Part shown: positions 25,931 through 37,425 of the stretch, in pieces
How the letters are laid out: the number at the start of each line of letters is the position of its first letter
How positions within the stretch are numbered: the stretch's first letter is position 1
Assembly: GCA_947683425.1 (NCBI GenBank)
Contig: CANTUQ010000160.1
Span: 699,501 to 763,500, forward strand
DNA from: Excoecaria cochinchinensis
Lineage: Eukaryota; Streptophyta; Magnoliopsida; Malpighiales; Euphorbiaceae
DNA: 64,000 bases
Direction of reading: 5' to 3'
Program-made: the position numbers and the translations under genes
The notes under the pieces: generated by a model
Databases searched by the model: none
Told to the model about the DNA's origin: nothing
The model's input: only the letters and a program-made list of their open reading frames with translations

Positions 25931-27105
25931 CTCATCTTCCTCACCTCGAGCTCTCATTGATCCACAGTCTTAGAGGAAGCTCCTTCTCTAGGTCATCCAC
26001 CATGACCTCTTCCCCTTCCTCAACCATGACTAACATGAGGGGCATTAGTTCCCGCTCGACTTGCCTCATGCTGTGCTTGGGTGTTCTCATACAAATTCGG
26101 GCAATTGACCAGAAAATGGTCCGTGCTTCCACATCTAAAAAATCCTCCTATCAACCAATGACACTCTCCCCAATGGCACTTATTATAGTGTGAACACTAT
26201 GGCACTAAATCGCCTCTACCGCCCAAAACACCTCTACTTACACCGGACCCCTGAGAAGATCCCTATTTTCTTCCTCTCGTAGCAGGACTGGCAAAAGACT
26301 CATCTTGAGAATTCACTTGAGGATTCCTTGATCTCTTTTCTAAGGATGAGCCTCCACAAGAGGGATTCCTCCTTTGAGCTCTTTCTCTCAATATAGTCTC
26401 TAAATGTTTCAATCGCATAGCTGCTTGCACAATCTGATAATAGCTAACATCTGAAAAAGACATCAAAGAAATCGGCATAGCTTTAAGAGACTCATTCAAA
26501 CCCACTTCAAAATGCTGACATCTAAACTCTTTAGTGAGAACCCCCGGCGGTTCATACTTACGAAGCTTACTAAATTCCTTCTCATAATCTGCCACATACA
26601 GGGCTCTCTGCTTAAAACTCAAGACCTAGGGCTACTTAGCCTCCTTATATGCCTTAGTCATATACATGCTATGAAACTCTCTCTCAAAGAACTCCCACAT
26701 CACTGGGTCAGGAATCTGTGGGTGCCTAAGAACCAATCTCCAACAATCATAGGCTGAACCTTACAGAAGTGACAGCACACACTCAACTTGGCTATCCACA
26801 GAACAATGAATCTCTTTCAAAACCCTGCTCACCTTCTCAATCCACATTTCTACCTTATCCGACTTATCTAAACATGTCCCATAAAAGTCTTCCGCTCCTG
26901 ACTTTCTCATACTCTCAATCCGGTGCTCTCGGGACATCACCCTCTTTAAGACCCTAGCCATATCCTGAGATATCTTAAGAATAGCCATAAAAGGCATGGC
27001 TGGAACCTCAGGCTGCACCCTAGCTAGCTTAGCAGGACCAGAGATAGATGGATCTTACTCTTGGGGATTAGCACTCTCAGCTGACCCCTTAAGGGATCCA
27101 CGCGC
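25931..27105 (-). pseudogene. Element C gag relic (chromodomain-type Ty3/gypsy)
   Basis: The minus strand encodes a degenerate Gag: an N-terminal helical region (27018-26761) with MPFMAILKISQDMARVL, the capsid-like part with ADYEKEFSKL and FRCQHFEVGL (26622-26263), a basic linker, and a knuckle FRCGSTDHFLVNC (about 26148-26101). Stops and shifts break it. Protease and pol do not follow, since the frame runs into unassigned DNA at 25930. The N-terminal codons continue across solo LTR G at 30863-30960. Closest relative here is element D gag. Confidence 0.85.
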
Positions 27106-27687
27106 TGTAACACCCCAAATCGGGCCTAGTTGGAATCGGCAAACTAAGTCGGTTAAGTGAAGGGTATTTCGGTAATTTATGCATGAGTAATATGGATAAC
27201 AAGGCTTTAGTTGCTAAGAAATTAATTATATAAAATAATTAAAGGAATTATTATGGTGTGTTAGTAGTGTATAGTAGTAGGATGTTAATGGGCTAAGAGG
27301 TTTTATTGAGTGATTTATGAGCATGGTGCCTTGGATGAAAAGTGGGTTATAAGAAAATGTTAGGGTGTGACTTAGGTTTGGTACCATGGAGATATTATTA
27401 TAGGAGGTACTTGTGTGTGTTTAGTGTATGGTGCATGTAGGAGTAAGTCAAAGTAGGATTGTAAGTTTATGACATGTGGACTTATAGGAAGTGGACAAGT
27501 AGCATTGGGTAGGTGTACATTTAATGTGAAAGAAAGATTAAGTGTTAAGGAAATAGGTTCCCATTTTTGCTCTCTCATTCTCCCTATTCCCTATTTTCTT
27601 TTTCTTTCTTCCCTTTCTTTGCTCAATCTTTTGGTTTTGAGTAAATTAGAAGTGATTTGGTAGAGCTTGGGAAGTAAGATTAAAGAG

Positions 27688-27809
27688 GTAAGTTGGGGTT
27701 TTAGGGTTCCTACGGTTGGGTTCTCCTTCTTCTCTTTTTATTTCTTTTGATTTTGTGTGAGTTAGGGTTTTGGATTAAAAGTAATTTCTGGGTTTTTGGT
27801 TTGTGCAAG
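27688..27809 (+). other. Predicted GT-AG intron in G LTR (122 bp)
   Basis: Donor AAAGAG|GTAAGTTG and acceptor TTTGTGCAAG|TTGG, 582 bp into the LTR. The segment after it is purine-rich (GGAAGCTCAAGGGCAAGG) and ends in CCAG|GTTTGGGAA, a second donor-like word shared by several families here. Confidence 0.55.
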
Positions 27810-28444
27810 TTGGTGGTAACAAGAGGAAGCTCAAGGGCAAGGAAAAGATTGTAGATAGAAGCTAGAAAGTGACTTTGGATCTTTGATTTCCAGGTTTGGG
27901 AAATTTTATTGTATATATATGAATTTTTGTTTATATATTCATGTATGATATAAGTTTCTTGATTGTGTGGTTGATGATAGATGATGATGGTAGTGAGTGT
28001 TGGTTTAAATTGCTCAATTGTGCATGTGAATAGGTTTTTGGGTGAAACTGGGTTGGAATGCACTTGACCTCTCTTCAGTAATTAGGCTGTATTGTGAGTT
28101 TTGGAACTCAAAATCATGCGACTCTTGAACCTTTAGAACCATGAATTATATTACTTTAAAAGTCTTAGAAATAGCCTTGGGCAAATGCTTGCTCTAAGAC
28201 TCTGAATTTTGGATAACACCGTAGTGTTTCTTTTTGTGTCGGGTTGTTTGACCAGTATAGGTTGTGGAGTTCATATCTCGAGTTCTAGATGTCCAATTGA
28301 CCTCAAACTTGTTCCATTTGAAAGTTAAGATGTATTAGAACATTTTTTAAGAAGAACACTTTTCCTAAAAATGAGGTTTAGAGGTCGGTTTTCACGATGA
28401 TAATTTGTAGTAAAAAGCAGTCTGTTATGGTAGCTGAGGCGAGC

Positions 28445-29335
28445 TTCTGTCGCGAGCGCGACAAGGGTCGCGACCTCGCGATAGAAAAACATATTTTGAG
28501 CCTTTTCTTCTCTATTTTTGAGTCTAGGGTTGACCCGGATCAATCCCGTGCCTTTCCCATCAGTTATTATGCATGTTTAGGGTAATGAAATGGCTATATA
28601 AGTAATTATCGTCGGGAAAAATTTAGGAGTATGCTTAAGATTGATGATTTAGCTAGTAAATAATAGTAGATATAACTTTGTGAAGGATGAGAATTAATAT
28701 GTGTTGATATCATGAGTAACCTAAGCATGATATACCATATGTATGAATGCAATTAACGTGGGTGCAATTGAGATGATTGATGAATAATGCTGTTATTATA
28801 GATTGTGTAAATGAATATTGTTAGTAGCATGTTTTATTGAAATTCTTGATATGAATGTTGTGTATGATGTTAATGATGTGTGGCTTGCTGGAGATGAGGT
28901 AAGAGACCTTTGGTTATGTTTTGTGTGCTGTAGATGAGTTGGAGGAAGGAAAGATCCTGCAGCATTCTGCAGATTTTCGGAATCATGACTCTGTCGCGAT
29001 CGCGACACTGTCGCGAGCGCGACAGAGACTAGTGATTCTGATGCTGTGCCGTCGTGAGCCCGCGATAGCAATAGCTTGTCTGCTCTCTGTCGCGAGCGCG
29101 ACATACCTCGCGATCGCGACAGAGCATATTGTTGGCCTGTGCTATCGAGAGCACTCGACTTGTCGCGACCCCGCGATAGCAATGCTTGCCCTCTGTCGCG
29201 ATCGCGACAACATCGCGAGCGCGACAGAGCCGGGCCCTTCTTTCCTTCCCGTGATCACGAAGTCCGTCGCGCGTGCGCAGCGAAGAGACTATGGTCTCTG
29301 TCGCGAGCGCAACAGGTATCGCAAGCGCGACAGAT
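28445..29335. repeat. CpG-rich hairpin array in G
   Basis: Near-perfect palindromes of 39-42 bp at 28445-28486, 28989-29027, 29085-29124, 29191-29229 and 29296-29335, with decayed half-units between. Arms are CTCTGTCGCGAGCGCGACA-like. The spacer before the main array contains GCATTCTGCAG. Confidence 0.95.
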
Positions 29336-29705
29336 ATATTGTATTGAATGAGTTTTCTTTGGTGATTCCAATGTTTGAATTCCGAACTTATGATGCCTCT
29401 AGGTTTGTTCTTTGACTATTTTATGAAGTATGTTAATATAATTGAATATATTATGCATATCTATACTGATGATCTTTCTCTAAAATTATTATGTTATGCT
29501 TAAGTGTAAATTGTATGATGCATGATTGACTTTATGAACTTATTCATATGTCTCACCTATTACTGATTATGTACAATGATGTAAATTAAGTGATTTAAAA
29601 TATGATTTGTATGATGCATGACCTGGGAGAGTCAGTCTAGTGGATAGTTAGGCATGCCTAATAGAGTCTATGTATGTGTAGCTGCAGCGCCCCTTTGAAC
29701 GATTT

Positions 29706-29862
29706 GGACCCTGATCAGGTCCCCGAATGGTTCCTCGCGAACCCCTATTATGTGTATGTGTATGGATCTTGTTTAAGGTCCTGTTCAATGAAATGTTGCC
29801 TTCCGACTTGTACCTGTATGGTACATTATATTATGTGTTCGATTCGTACCCGTAAGGTACCA
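29706..29862. repeat. Mini-hairpin run in G
   Basis: GGACC/GGTCC (29706-29722), GGTTC/GAACC (29729-29743), GGATCTT/AAGGTCC with one wobble (29764-29781), TGTACC/GGTACA (29811-29827) and GTACC/GGTAC (29848-29862). These are five consecutive short stems with small loops. Confidence 0.8.
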
Positions 29863-30466
29863 TTCAGTACTCGTTATCCACTATTGTGAGTCAGCAGGTG
29901 TATGATTTGTTATATCGTGGTTATAAGTATGCGGTTCTGATCAGTTATGATTATAGATATGTGAACTAATAAGTGCAAATTTATTGGCTCTCTGGAACAC
30001 CGTGATTGGAATGCAATAACGTATTGTTGCTTATGTTAAAGATTAATGTTGCGCAACGGAAGTGTGATGGTATTGTGATTATGTATCTATGCATGATGTA
30101 CTTTCAAAAGCTTGATTTTCCAACGTGTTCGGTAAATGTATGCATATGAGGACCTGTACTGGTATAACGATACAAGTATTGGCATACAAGTGTATTGATA
30201 CTGACATGTAATGTATAGGTAGGTGCACACGTGTGAACTTATATGTAGTTAGGCATGAATATACTTACATCTTGTATGGTGATGTTGTTTTGGTTTGTGT
30301 CGCACATATAAGTATATGAATATGATAAGAAACATTTGAATGCACAGCTATTATATGTAAGCATATATATTTTCTTGGTAAGAACTATGTGTGTATGAGA
30401 TTTGTGTGTGTTATGCCTCGACGACCATTGTGAATGGCCGTCCATATTATTATGTTGTTCTCCCCA

Positions 30467-30484
30467 CTAAGCGTTATCGCTTAG
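30467..30484. promoter_or_regulatory. Conserved CTAAGCG/CGCTTAG stem-loop (G)
   Basis: 7-bp perfect stem with TTAT loop, followed at once by a second dyad GCACG...CGTGC before AGGTGGCAGG. One of ten copies in the window. Confidence 0.8.
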
Positions 30485-30862
30485 CACGAGTTCTTTTTCC
30501 CGTGCAGGTGGCAGGTTTGTTTCTGTTCGCGTCGCGCATCTGCTGAGTCGGCCATATAGGAGCTAGAAGTTTTGTATCTTGTTCAGCTTTTGTAATTTGG
30601 AAATTTCGTATATCTGTGTAATATGTATATGTAATAATAGATAAAGATTCTGATGTAATATTTCTAAGCTATGTAAATATTTACACACTTATGTATCACT
30701 CTTCTTTCTTTCAAAGTTTTAATTATCCTGGTTATGTCACTCTATTTATGTGATGTTTACTTGTTTACTCTAGTGGGATGTGACACTCCTATCTATCTTG
30801 GATTCTTCTTCCTCTAATCCGAATAGAAGTCTCCATAGTATAGGTTGGGGTGTGACACGCGC

Positions 30863-30975
30863 AGACTCTATCTAGCTACAAAACATAAGGATATTCGCAT
30901 CAGGTCAACATAATTCTAAATGCATACTCTATTCTACACTCGCCCAGAAATACCTAAACCTATGCTCTGATACCA
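30863..30975 (-). pseudogene. Element C gag start and tRNA-Met primer site
   Basis: Continuation of C beyond solo LTR G. The minus strand has TGGTATCAGAGC (30975-30964), complementary to the 3' end of plant initiator tRNA-Met, then a short leader and the broken first codons of Gag, similar to D. LTR follows from 30983. Confidence 0.85.
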
Positions 30976-30982
30976 ATAAAAT

Positions 30983-31841
30983 TATAACACCCCTTACTTA
31001 TACATAGGGGAGCTCACCTATATGGAGGAGTGAGTGCCCACATAGATAAGGGTTGCGACCAAATAGAATAGAACATGTGTAACTAAAGCATAAAACTTAA
31101 ACATAATATCAAAAATGGAATAAACTAAAATTTTTCATAATACAAGACATTCAAAAGATTGCTAACCGAATTACTGAAATCTTTTTCATTGATATACCAA
31201 AATATTCATTACATAGTTGAAGTACAAAATCATTCTTTAAGAAATTACAATATACCCAACTGAAAATATTACCAAATTAGATACATAACAAAAGGCTTTA
31301 CATCAGAATACAAAATAAAAAATCATGGATTACAAAAACTCTCTGTCTCTCTCTCCCTCTATTGTGTTGGCCCCGATGGTTGCGGATTGGACTCCCCAGA
31401 AACTCTGACTGCTTCCACACCTGCACAAATAAAACACCCGTGCTAAGCGATAATGCTTAGTGAGGAAAACACGGAATGAACAACCACTCACAGTGGACGT
31501 CGAAATGTAGTTCGCATACACATGGCACATACATGTCAATGAAACATTATCATATCATCCAAAAGATATATACGTCATATCTAATAACTTCAATATATAC
31601 TGAATCATAATAATTCGCATCAAGTTAAGTAAACACATAGGTAAAATAAGCTTGCATATTCAGAGTGGTGAATAACGAGTGAACGTATGGTACCCGTAGC
31701 TACAAAAATAATTTATTTTCTTTCATTTCCAAAACATTTTTACATGGGATCTTAAACAAGATCCAAACTCATAAGGATCGAGAGGATCCAAATGGGGATC
31801 TGATCAGGGTCTAGAACGCATAGCTAACTAAACTCTATAGG
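30983..31841 (-). repeat. Element C 5' LTR, part 1
   Basis: Minus-strand end ...GGGGTGTTATA, like element D. Homologous to D at about 33270-34114 in reverse. Contains the CTAAGCG stem (31443-31460). Broken at 31841 inside the conserved ATAGGCATGCC block, where D begins; the 5 bp before D are ATAGG. Part 2 is at 39617-40754, about 0.3 kb of LTR being lost. Confidence 0.85.
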
Positions 31842-32070
31842 TGTAACACCTCGGATCCCATCCTAGTAGTTTTGAGCATGTGTGTGTATGTGTCTTTAGA
31901 TTTAATTGCTTGTTTTTATTAAGCTTTAAGGGTATAATTTTTTATTGTATTTTTTGTTGTGTGGTATATTTGTGTTTTGAGAAGAAAAGAAGTATTAGAA
32001 AAGGAATTTTTCCAAACTCACCAATGAGCTTGTGATATGTGACAAGAGAAAGAGTGTAAAAAGGAGTGGC

Positions 32071-32078
32071 TATAAAAG
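32071..32078 (+). promoter_or_regulatory. TATA box in D LTR
   Basis: CTATAAAAG in GC-moderate context about 230 bp into the LTR and 157 bp before the predicted splice donor. It would put the transcript start near 32100 and everything from there to the LTR end in the transcribed leader. Confidence 0.6.
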
Positions 32079-32227
32079 CCAGGAGAGAGAAAATAAGAGA
32101 GAGAGCAATCTGCCCCTTTCTCCCATTTCTTCCTCATGCCATCTCCTTCTTCTTCCTCTTTCCTTGCCCTAAATCAGTTCTTTCACTTCATTGTTTGGTT
32201 AATTTGTCAAATCCTAGAGCTACTTAA

Positions 32228-32339
32228 GTAAGTGTTTGCTCTCTTCTTCTTATTCTTCTTGGTTTCCTGTTGGGGTCATGTGGGTGTGTGTTTTGGCTGT
32301 TTTTGACTTGCATTATTTGTGTGTTTTAGATTGTTGTAG
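32228..32339 (+). other. Predicted GT-AG intron in D LTR (112 bp)
   Basis: Donor TAA|GTAAGTG and acceptor AGATTGTTGTAG|CTGA, then a purine-rich segment with AAAAAGGGAAGGAAG ending in CAAG|GTTTGGGAAA. Confidence 0.55.
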
Positions 32340-32814
32340 CTGATATTCCTCCTAAGGATCAAAAAGGGAAGGAAGTTGTTGGTGGGAGTTACGCTATTTA
32401 ATCCATTGGAGCTTAGGATTTCAAGGTTTGGGAAATTTCTTGATTTGCATCTTTTCTTTGTTCTTTGAATTTTTCTATTTTGATTTCTGGAAATTGAAAG
32501 TGGAAATGTGTAGCTGTATGCTTAATTGAAGTATGAGATGTTAATTTGTAGTGCTATTGTGAATTTTGGTGGATGAATTGAGTTTGGGTATGGTTTTTGG
32601 CAAAATTTCTGGGTTTAAGGTTTTGTTAGTTTAAATTGCTTAGTTTGATGTTTTAATTCATGTTAATTAGCATAAAACTTGGGTTTTATGTTGTATAATG
32701 TGATTTGAGTGCCTATGATTGTTTATGTTTAAGTTTGATGGATGAATTTTGTAATTAGGGATGGTTTGGTTTTGAATTTCTGCAGAATTTTGGCGAAGGA
32801 GCTAGAAAACTCGA

Positions 32815-33110
32815 TTCTATCGCCACTGCGATATCTGTCACGAGCGCGATAGAGCCTAATCATCTGAGTTCCTTGCCAGGAGTATCTCTATCACAGGCAC
32901 GACCTTGATTGCGAGCATGACAAAGAACTCGACTGCCGAGCAGCTGTCGAGCTGATCACTGTTGCGGATGCGCCTGCACACATGAGCGCGATAGTGACCT
33001 TTCCTGCCCCCTATTATGAGCGTGACAGAGGCCTACCTTTCCATTTTTATGCGAGCACGAGCGCGATACTGGGTGAATTTTACCTCTGTCGCGAGTGTAA
33101 CTGTCCCCTG
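32815..33110. repeat. Decayed hairpin array in D 5' LTR
   Basis: TCTATCGC...GCGATAGA-type hairpin at 32815-32854 and weaker units after it (GAGCGCGATAG, GAGCGTGACAG). Preceded by TTTCTGCAGAATTTTGG, sharing the TTCTGC word with other families' spacers. Confidence 0.7.
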
Positions 33111-34121
33111 TTTTGCTATGATTTTTTTTTTATGTATTTTTGCATTGTTGCTTTCTCATGAATCTCAAATGCCTTTATGTATATATTATGATTTAATTTA
33201 ATACCTTTGATATACATGATAAATGTGTTGAGTTATGCCTAGCCTACAACAGTCAAGTTAGTGGATAGATAGGCATGCCTATAGAGTTCTGTAAGCTATA
33301 ACCCTTTAGTGTTTTGGACCCTAATCAGGTCACTGTTTGGGTCCTCGCGGTCCTCTTCTGTTTGGTCTTATTTAAGATCCCCAATGTGAAAATGTTTTTG
33401 AATGAAATGAAGGAAGTTGCTTTTGTTTGTACCCATGGGTACTAATGTATTCACTCGTTATCCGCGACTCTCAGTTTGGAGGCATACCTTCGATTTTGAT
33501 ATGTTTGAGAAAATATTGTGTATTGTTATAGTGTTGATGTTATATATTTATGATATATGAAGCATGTTATGAATGTTTATTGATATAAGTCTGTTTGATT
33601 ATAGCCCTATGTATAGGTGCGATTTTTATGTGTTTTACATTAACGGCCACCGTGAGTGGTCGTTCATCTTTTGTTTTCCCCACTAAACGTTACCGCTTAG
33701 CACGGGTGTTTCATCCGTGCAGGTGTGGAAGCAATTCAAGTTTTTGGGAGTCCTATCCGCAGCCGTCAGAGCCAACACAATAGAGAGATTTTGTAGTCTA
33801 GTGTTTTGTATTTTGTATTTTGTTCTCTGATATAAAAGCTTTTGTTTTATATATATATATATTTTGTAATTATTGTAAGGATGATATTGTGCCCCCCTTT
33901 TGTAATGAATATTTTGTTATATAAATGAATAAGATTTTGAGAATTTCGGTTGTTTTTTTTAATGTGATGTAAAGTTTTAGTTTCCTCTATTTTATTGTTA
34001 TTTTTGGAATGCTTTGGATTTGCATGTATGATTGTTTTGGTGACACCCTTGTCTATACGGGCATTACTCTTTCCTGCGGGTGAGCTCCCTTACGTATAGG
34101 TATGGGGTGTTATAATTTTAT

Positions 34122-34133
34122 TAGTATCAGAGC
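34122..34133 (+). other. Element D primer binding site
   Basis: TAGTATCAGAGC, one base from the canonical tRNA-Met site TGGTATCAGAGC, 7 nt after the LTR end. Confidence 0.8.
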
Positions 34134-34223
34134 TTAGGTTTAGTCTTTTCTGGGCAATCGTAGAATAGAATTTTATCTAAGATTGTGTTGGCCTGATGCG
34201 AATATCTTATGTTTTGTTATTAT

Positions 34224-34496
34224 ATGGAGTATACACGTGGGTCCCTCGAGGGGTCAGCAAAAAGTGCTAATCACCAAGAGCAAGATCCATCTGTGTTTGG
34301 TCCTACTCAAGCAGTTAGGGTGCAACCTGAGGCTCTAGCCATGCCTTTTGAGGCTATGTTAAAGATATCTCAGGATATGTCTCGAGTCTTAGAGAGGGTG
34401 ACAGCCTCGAGAGCTCTACTAGAAAGTGTAAGGAAGTCTGGAGCTAAGGACTTTTATGGGACAAGTGTGGATGAGTCTAACAAGGCAGAGCTATGT
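34224..34496 (+). pseudogene. Element D gag N-terminal fragment
   Basis: The open frame begins at the ATG at 34224 (an upstream in-frame ATG lies at 34209) and reads 91 codons of Gag with MPFEAMLKISQDMSRVLERV, close to C gag. After ESNKAE it runs straight into LTR sequence (TGTTTTTGGCAAAATTTC) and stops at 34514. Capsid, zinc knuckle and all of pol are deleted. Confidence 0.85.
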
Positions 34497-35667
34497 TTTT
34501 GGCAAAATTTCTAGGTTTGAGGTTTTGTTAGTTTGAATTGCTTAGTTTGATGTTTTAATTTATGTAAATTAGCATAAAACTTGGGTTTTATATTGTATAA
34601 TGTGATTTGAGTGCCTATGAATATTTATGTTGAAGTTTGATGGATGAATTTTGTAGTTAGGGATGGTTTGGTTTTGAATTTCTGCAGAATTTTGGCGAAT
34701 GAGCTGGAAAAATTGACTCTGTCGCGAGCGCAACAGAGCCCGATCATCCGAGCTCCTAGCTAGGAGTGTCTTTGTCATGTGTGCGACCTTGATCGTGAGT
34801 GTGATAAAGAGCTCGGCTGCCAAGTAGCTATCGGGCTGATTGCTGTTGCGGATGCACTTGCAGGTGCGAGCACGATAGTGAACTTTCTCGCCCCCTGTCA
34901 CGGACGCGACAGAGGCCTGCCTGTCCATTTCGCGTGACCGTGAGGGTTATTACGAGCGCAGCACTGGGTGAATTTTGCCTTAATCGTGAGCGCGACCATC
35001 CCCTGCTTTGCTATGTTATTTGTTTTATGTATTTTTACATGGTTGCTTTCTCATGAATCTCAAATGCCTTTATGTATGAATTATGATTTAATTCAATATC
35101 TTTAATATACATGCTAAATGTGTTGAGTTATGCCTAGCCAGCAAGAGTCAACTTAGTGGATAGATAGGCATGCCTATAGAGTTCTGTAAGCTGCAGCCAT
35201 TTAGTGTTCTAGACCTCGATCAGGTCACCGTTTGGGTCTTCATGATCCTCTTCTATTGGGTCTTCTTTAAGATCCCCATTGTGAAAATGTTTTTGAATGA
35301 AATAAAGGAAGTTGCTTTTGTTCATACCCACGGGTATTAAAGTGTTCACTCATTTTCCGCGACTCTTAGTTTGCAGGCATGCCTTCGATTTTGATATGTT
35401 TGAGAAAATATTGTGCATTGTTATGGTGTTGATGTTATATATTTATAATATATAAAGCATGTTATGAATGTTTATTGATATAAGTCTATTTGATTATAGC
35501 CCCATGTGTATGTGCCATTTGTATGTGCTTTGCTTTGACGGCCACTATGAGTGGTCATTCATCTTTTGTAATTATTGATATTGTACCCCCCTTTTGTAGT
35601 GAATATTTTGTTATATAAATGAATGAGATTTTGAGAATTTCAGTTGGCTTTTTTTTTTTAATGTGAT
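34497..35667 (+). repeat. Element D 3' LTR, internal part only
   Basis: Matches the D 5' LTR from about 32590 to 33966. Its start is missing (joined to gag) and its end is missing (joined to E at a GTAAAG word, 35668-35673). Has a decayed CpG hairpin array (34716-35000) and the GGCATGCC palindrome (35164-35177). Confidence 0.85.
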
Positions 35668-35700
35668 GTAAAGAAGTCCTTTGCATTATTTTCATCCACA

Positions 35701-35718
35701 CTAAGCGTTATCGCTTAG
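35701..35718. promoter_or_regulatory. CTAAGCG/CGCTTAG stem-loop (E 5' LTR)
   Basis: 7-bp stem with TTAT loop. The same motif is at 39218-39235 in the E 3' LTR. Confidence 0.8.
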
Positions 35719-36104
35719 CACGGATGTTTATTTTCGTGTAGGTACAGGTTCGGAACAGTGAGCGGACATCTGCAGGTCAAGGCCACTAGGAGTTTTATTT
35801 TGATCTCTTTTTGTATAAGTTAGAGATAGAGTTTTTACATTTTGAGTAACATCATTATGTAATAAAAGAGAATAGTTGTTACATGTAAATGTATATGTAA
35901 AGCTAAATGGAAACAGTTGTAATATGAACGTGTAAATGTATATGTAGTTAATATGAAATGCAAGTGGGCCCTAGTGTAGTATTTAATTACTTTTAAATGG
36001 ATGTGTTTATGCTATCCCTTCCGCTAATGCATGTACATGTATACATAAGTGTCCGCGTAGCGCCCCGATATTCCTTACCGGGGGTATGGGGGTGTTACAT
36101 TTAG

Positions 36105-36116
36105 TGGTATCAGAGC
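36105..36116 (+). other. Element E primer binding site
   Basis: TGGTATCAGAGC, exact tRNA-Met type, 5 nt after the LTR end at 36099. Confidence 0.9.
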
Positions 36117-36218
36117 ATAGGTTAGAGGTTCTGGTCTATAAGATGTAGAGTATAGATTAAATGTCAGAGTTTGTCTAGAGTTGTGGCCTAATGCAGATGT
36201 CGTTTGTGTAAAGTATAG

Positions 36219-36275
36219 ATGGAGTCCGACTCGAGTGAGAGCGTAGAAGAGACCGCGGCAGATGTGAATTGGTAA
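36219..36275 (+). pseudogene. Element E gag start, 18 codons
   Basis: ATG at the position expected for Gag after the leader, an acidic Ser/Glu-rich beginning, then TAA. The rest of Gag is absent. A remnant, not a functional peptide as far as I can see. Confidence 0.5.
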
Positions 36276-36720
36276 GAGTTCGAGGTTACACTCTGTATTC
36301 CTGTCAGCTATCTCCGTGAACGGTGTGAACATAAGCATAGTGAAACATGGGGATGGGAAAAGTGTATTACAGTAGCTACATTGCATTTTTTGCATCATCT
36401 TGCATACATAAATCATTACATGACCATTCAATCCGCATCCCTCATTTGTATGTGAAAAAGTATCATTGCATGCGTTTCATTGAGAAAAGCTGACAGGATA
36501 TACATTCAGTGCTAGATGCATAGAAGAAGTATATGGATTAGAGTGCAGTGCATTAAGGAAAGTGTAAAGTGTGTTCGATTTGATAGCTGTATGGTGTAAG
36601 AGATTAGCAGGGAAATTTCGACGACGAAATTTCTTAAGGGGGAGAGATTTATCACACCCCAAAGTGGCCCTAGAAGAATTACAGAGTTTTATTCGAAAAA
36701 GGTAAGTTTTTGTGCGAGAG

Positions 36721-36848
36721 TTCTGTCGCTAACGCGACAAGTGTCGCGGGCGCGACAGAGCCCTCCAGCAGTTTTCGAACTTCAGCTGGTTGGTGCGGGC
36801 GTGAGCGTTCTGTTGCGAGCGCGACAAGCGTCGCGAACGCGACAGAAC
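36721..36848. repeat. CpG hairpin pair in E
   Basis: Two 40-42 bp near-palindromes 86 bp apart, close to the LTR start rather than mid-LTR as in the other families. Confidence 0.9.
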
Positions 36849-37322
36849 CCCCTCGCGAGATGTGTGCATAAGTGGGACTAAGAGACTTGGAGTTGTAGGG
36901 AGTTGACACATGGCATCGTAGAGGAGTGACAAGTGGCATCGTAGAAGAGTGACAAGTGTCGGCATAAGAGTTTGACAAGTGGCATTGTAGGAGTGTGCCA
37001 AGTGTCATTGTAGGGAAGAGACATTTGGCTTGGCTTGGCTTGGCTTGGGATATGGATGAATTAAAGGAAATGGTTGGCATTTAGTGAGGTTGGTTGGCTT
37101 TGGATGTGCATTGACCGGCCATTCCTTTCCTCCTTTTCCTTTCATTTCCTACTTTTGGCCTTTTGTCCTCCTTTTATTTCCTTGGCTCTTGGGTTTTTGC
37201 CGTGCTCCTCTTACCTTGCCATTTTCTTTGCTTTTCTTCTTCATTTGTCTTGTTGTTTGAGAGAACCATTTGAATTAGTTTGAAGAGAGTGAGTTAAGGG
37301 CTTGATTAGGTCTCTTCAAAAG

Positions 37323-37425
37323 GTAAGTTGGATTGATTTTCCGATCTGACCTCCTTTCTCTTTCTGTTCTTGATTTAAAGTGAAAAGAGGATTAACCTAA
37401 GTGTTTTGCTCTGGTTTTGCATGAG
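37323..37425 (+). other. Predicted GT-AG intron in E LTR (~103 bp)
   Basis: Donor CAAAAG|GTAAGTTGG. Acceptor GCATGAG at 37425 or GAG at 37427. Followed by the purine-rich GACAAGGGAAAGGAGAAG. Confidence 0.45.

Larger units (their letters stand above)
27106..30857 (+). mobile_element. G: solo LTR of a chromodomain-type element (3,752 bp), TSD CGCGC
   Basis: Termini TGTAACACCCC (27106) and GGGTGTGACA (30857), flanked by CGCGC at 27101-27105 and 30858-30862. It interrupts C gag, which resumes on the far side. Inside it has a predicted intron (27688-27809), hairpins (28445-29335), the GGCATGCC palindrome (29649-29660), mini-hairpins (29706-29862) and the CTAAGCG stem (30467-30484). No coding capacity: the 164-codon frame over the array is repeat-derived. 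Confidence 0.95.
31842..34114 (+). repeat. Element D 5' LTR (2,273 bp)
   Basis: TGTAACACC start and TGTTATA end, followed by a primer site. Contains a TATA box, predicted intron, CpG hairpins, GGCATGCC palindrome (33269-33282), degenerate mini-hairpins and the CTAAGCG-type stem (33683-33700). Confidence 0.9.

Noticed and set aside
28921..29415. 164-codon frame rich in SRARQR/CRDRD
   Set aside because: Translation of the CpG hairpin array. Both strands and other frames are open for the same reason.
34569..34928. Minus-strand frame in D 3' LTR
   Set aside because: Antisense of a decayed LTR hairpin array. The homologous D 5' LTR does not keep it open.
37074..37283. Possible small membrane protein
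   Set aside because: T/C-rich LTR sequence just upstream of the predicted intron of E. Not conserved in other families.
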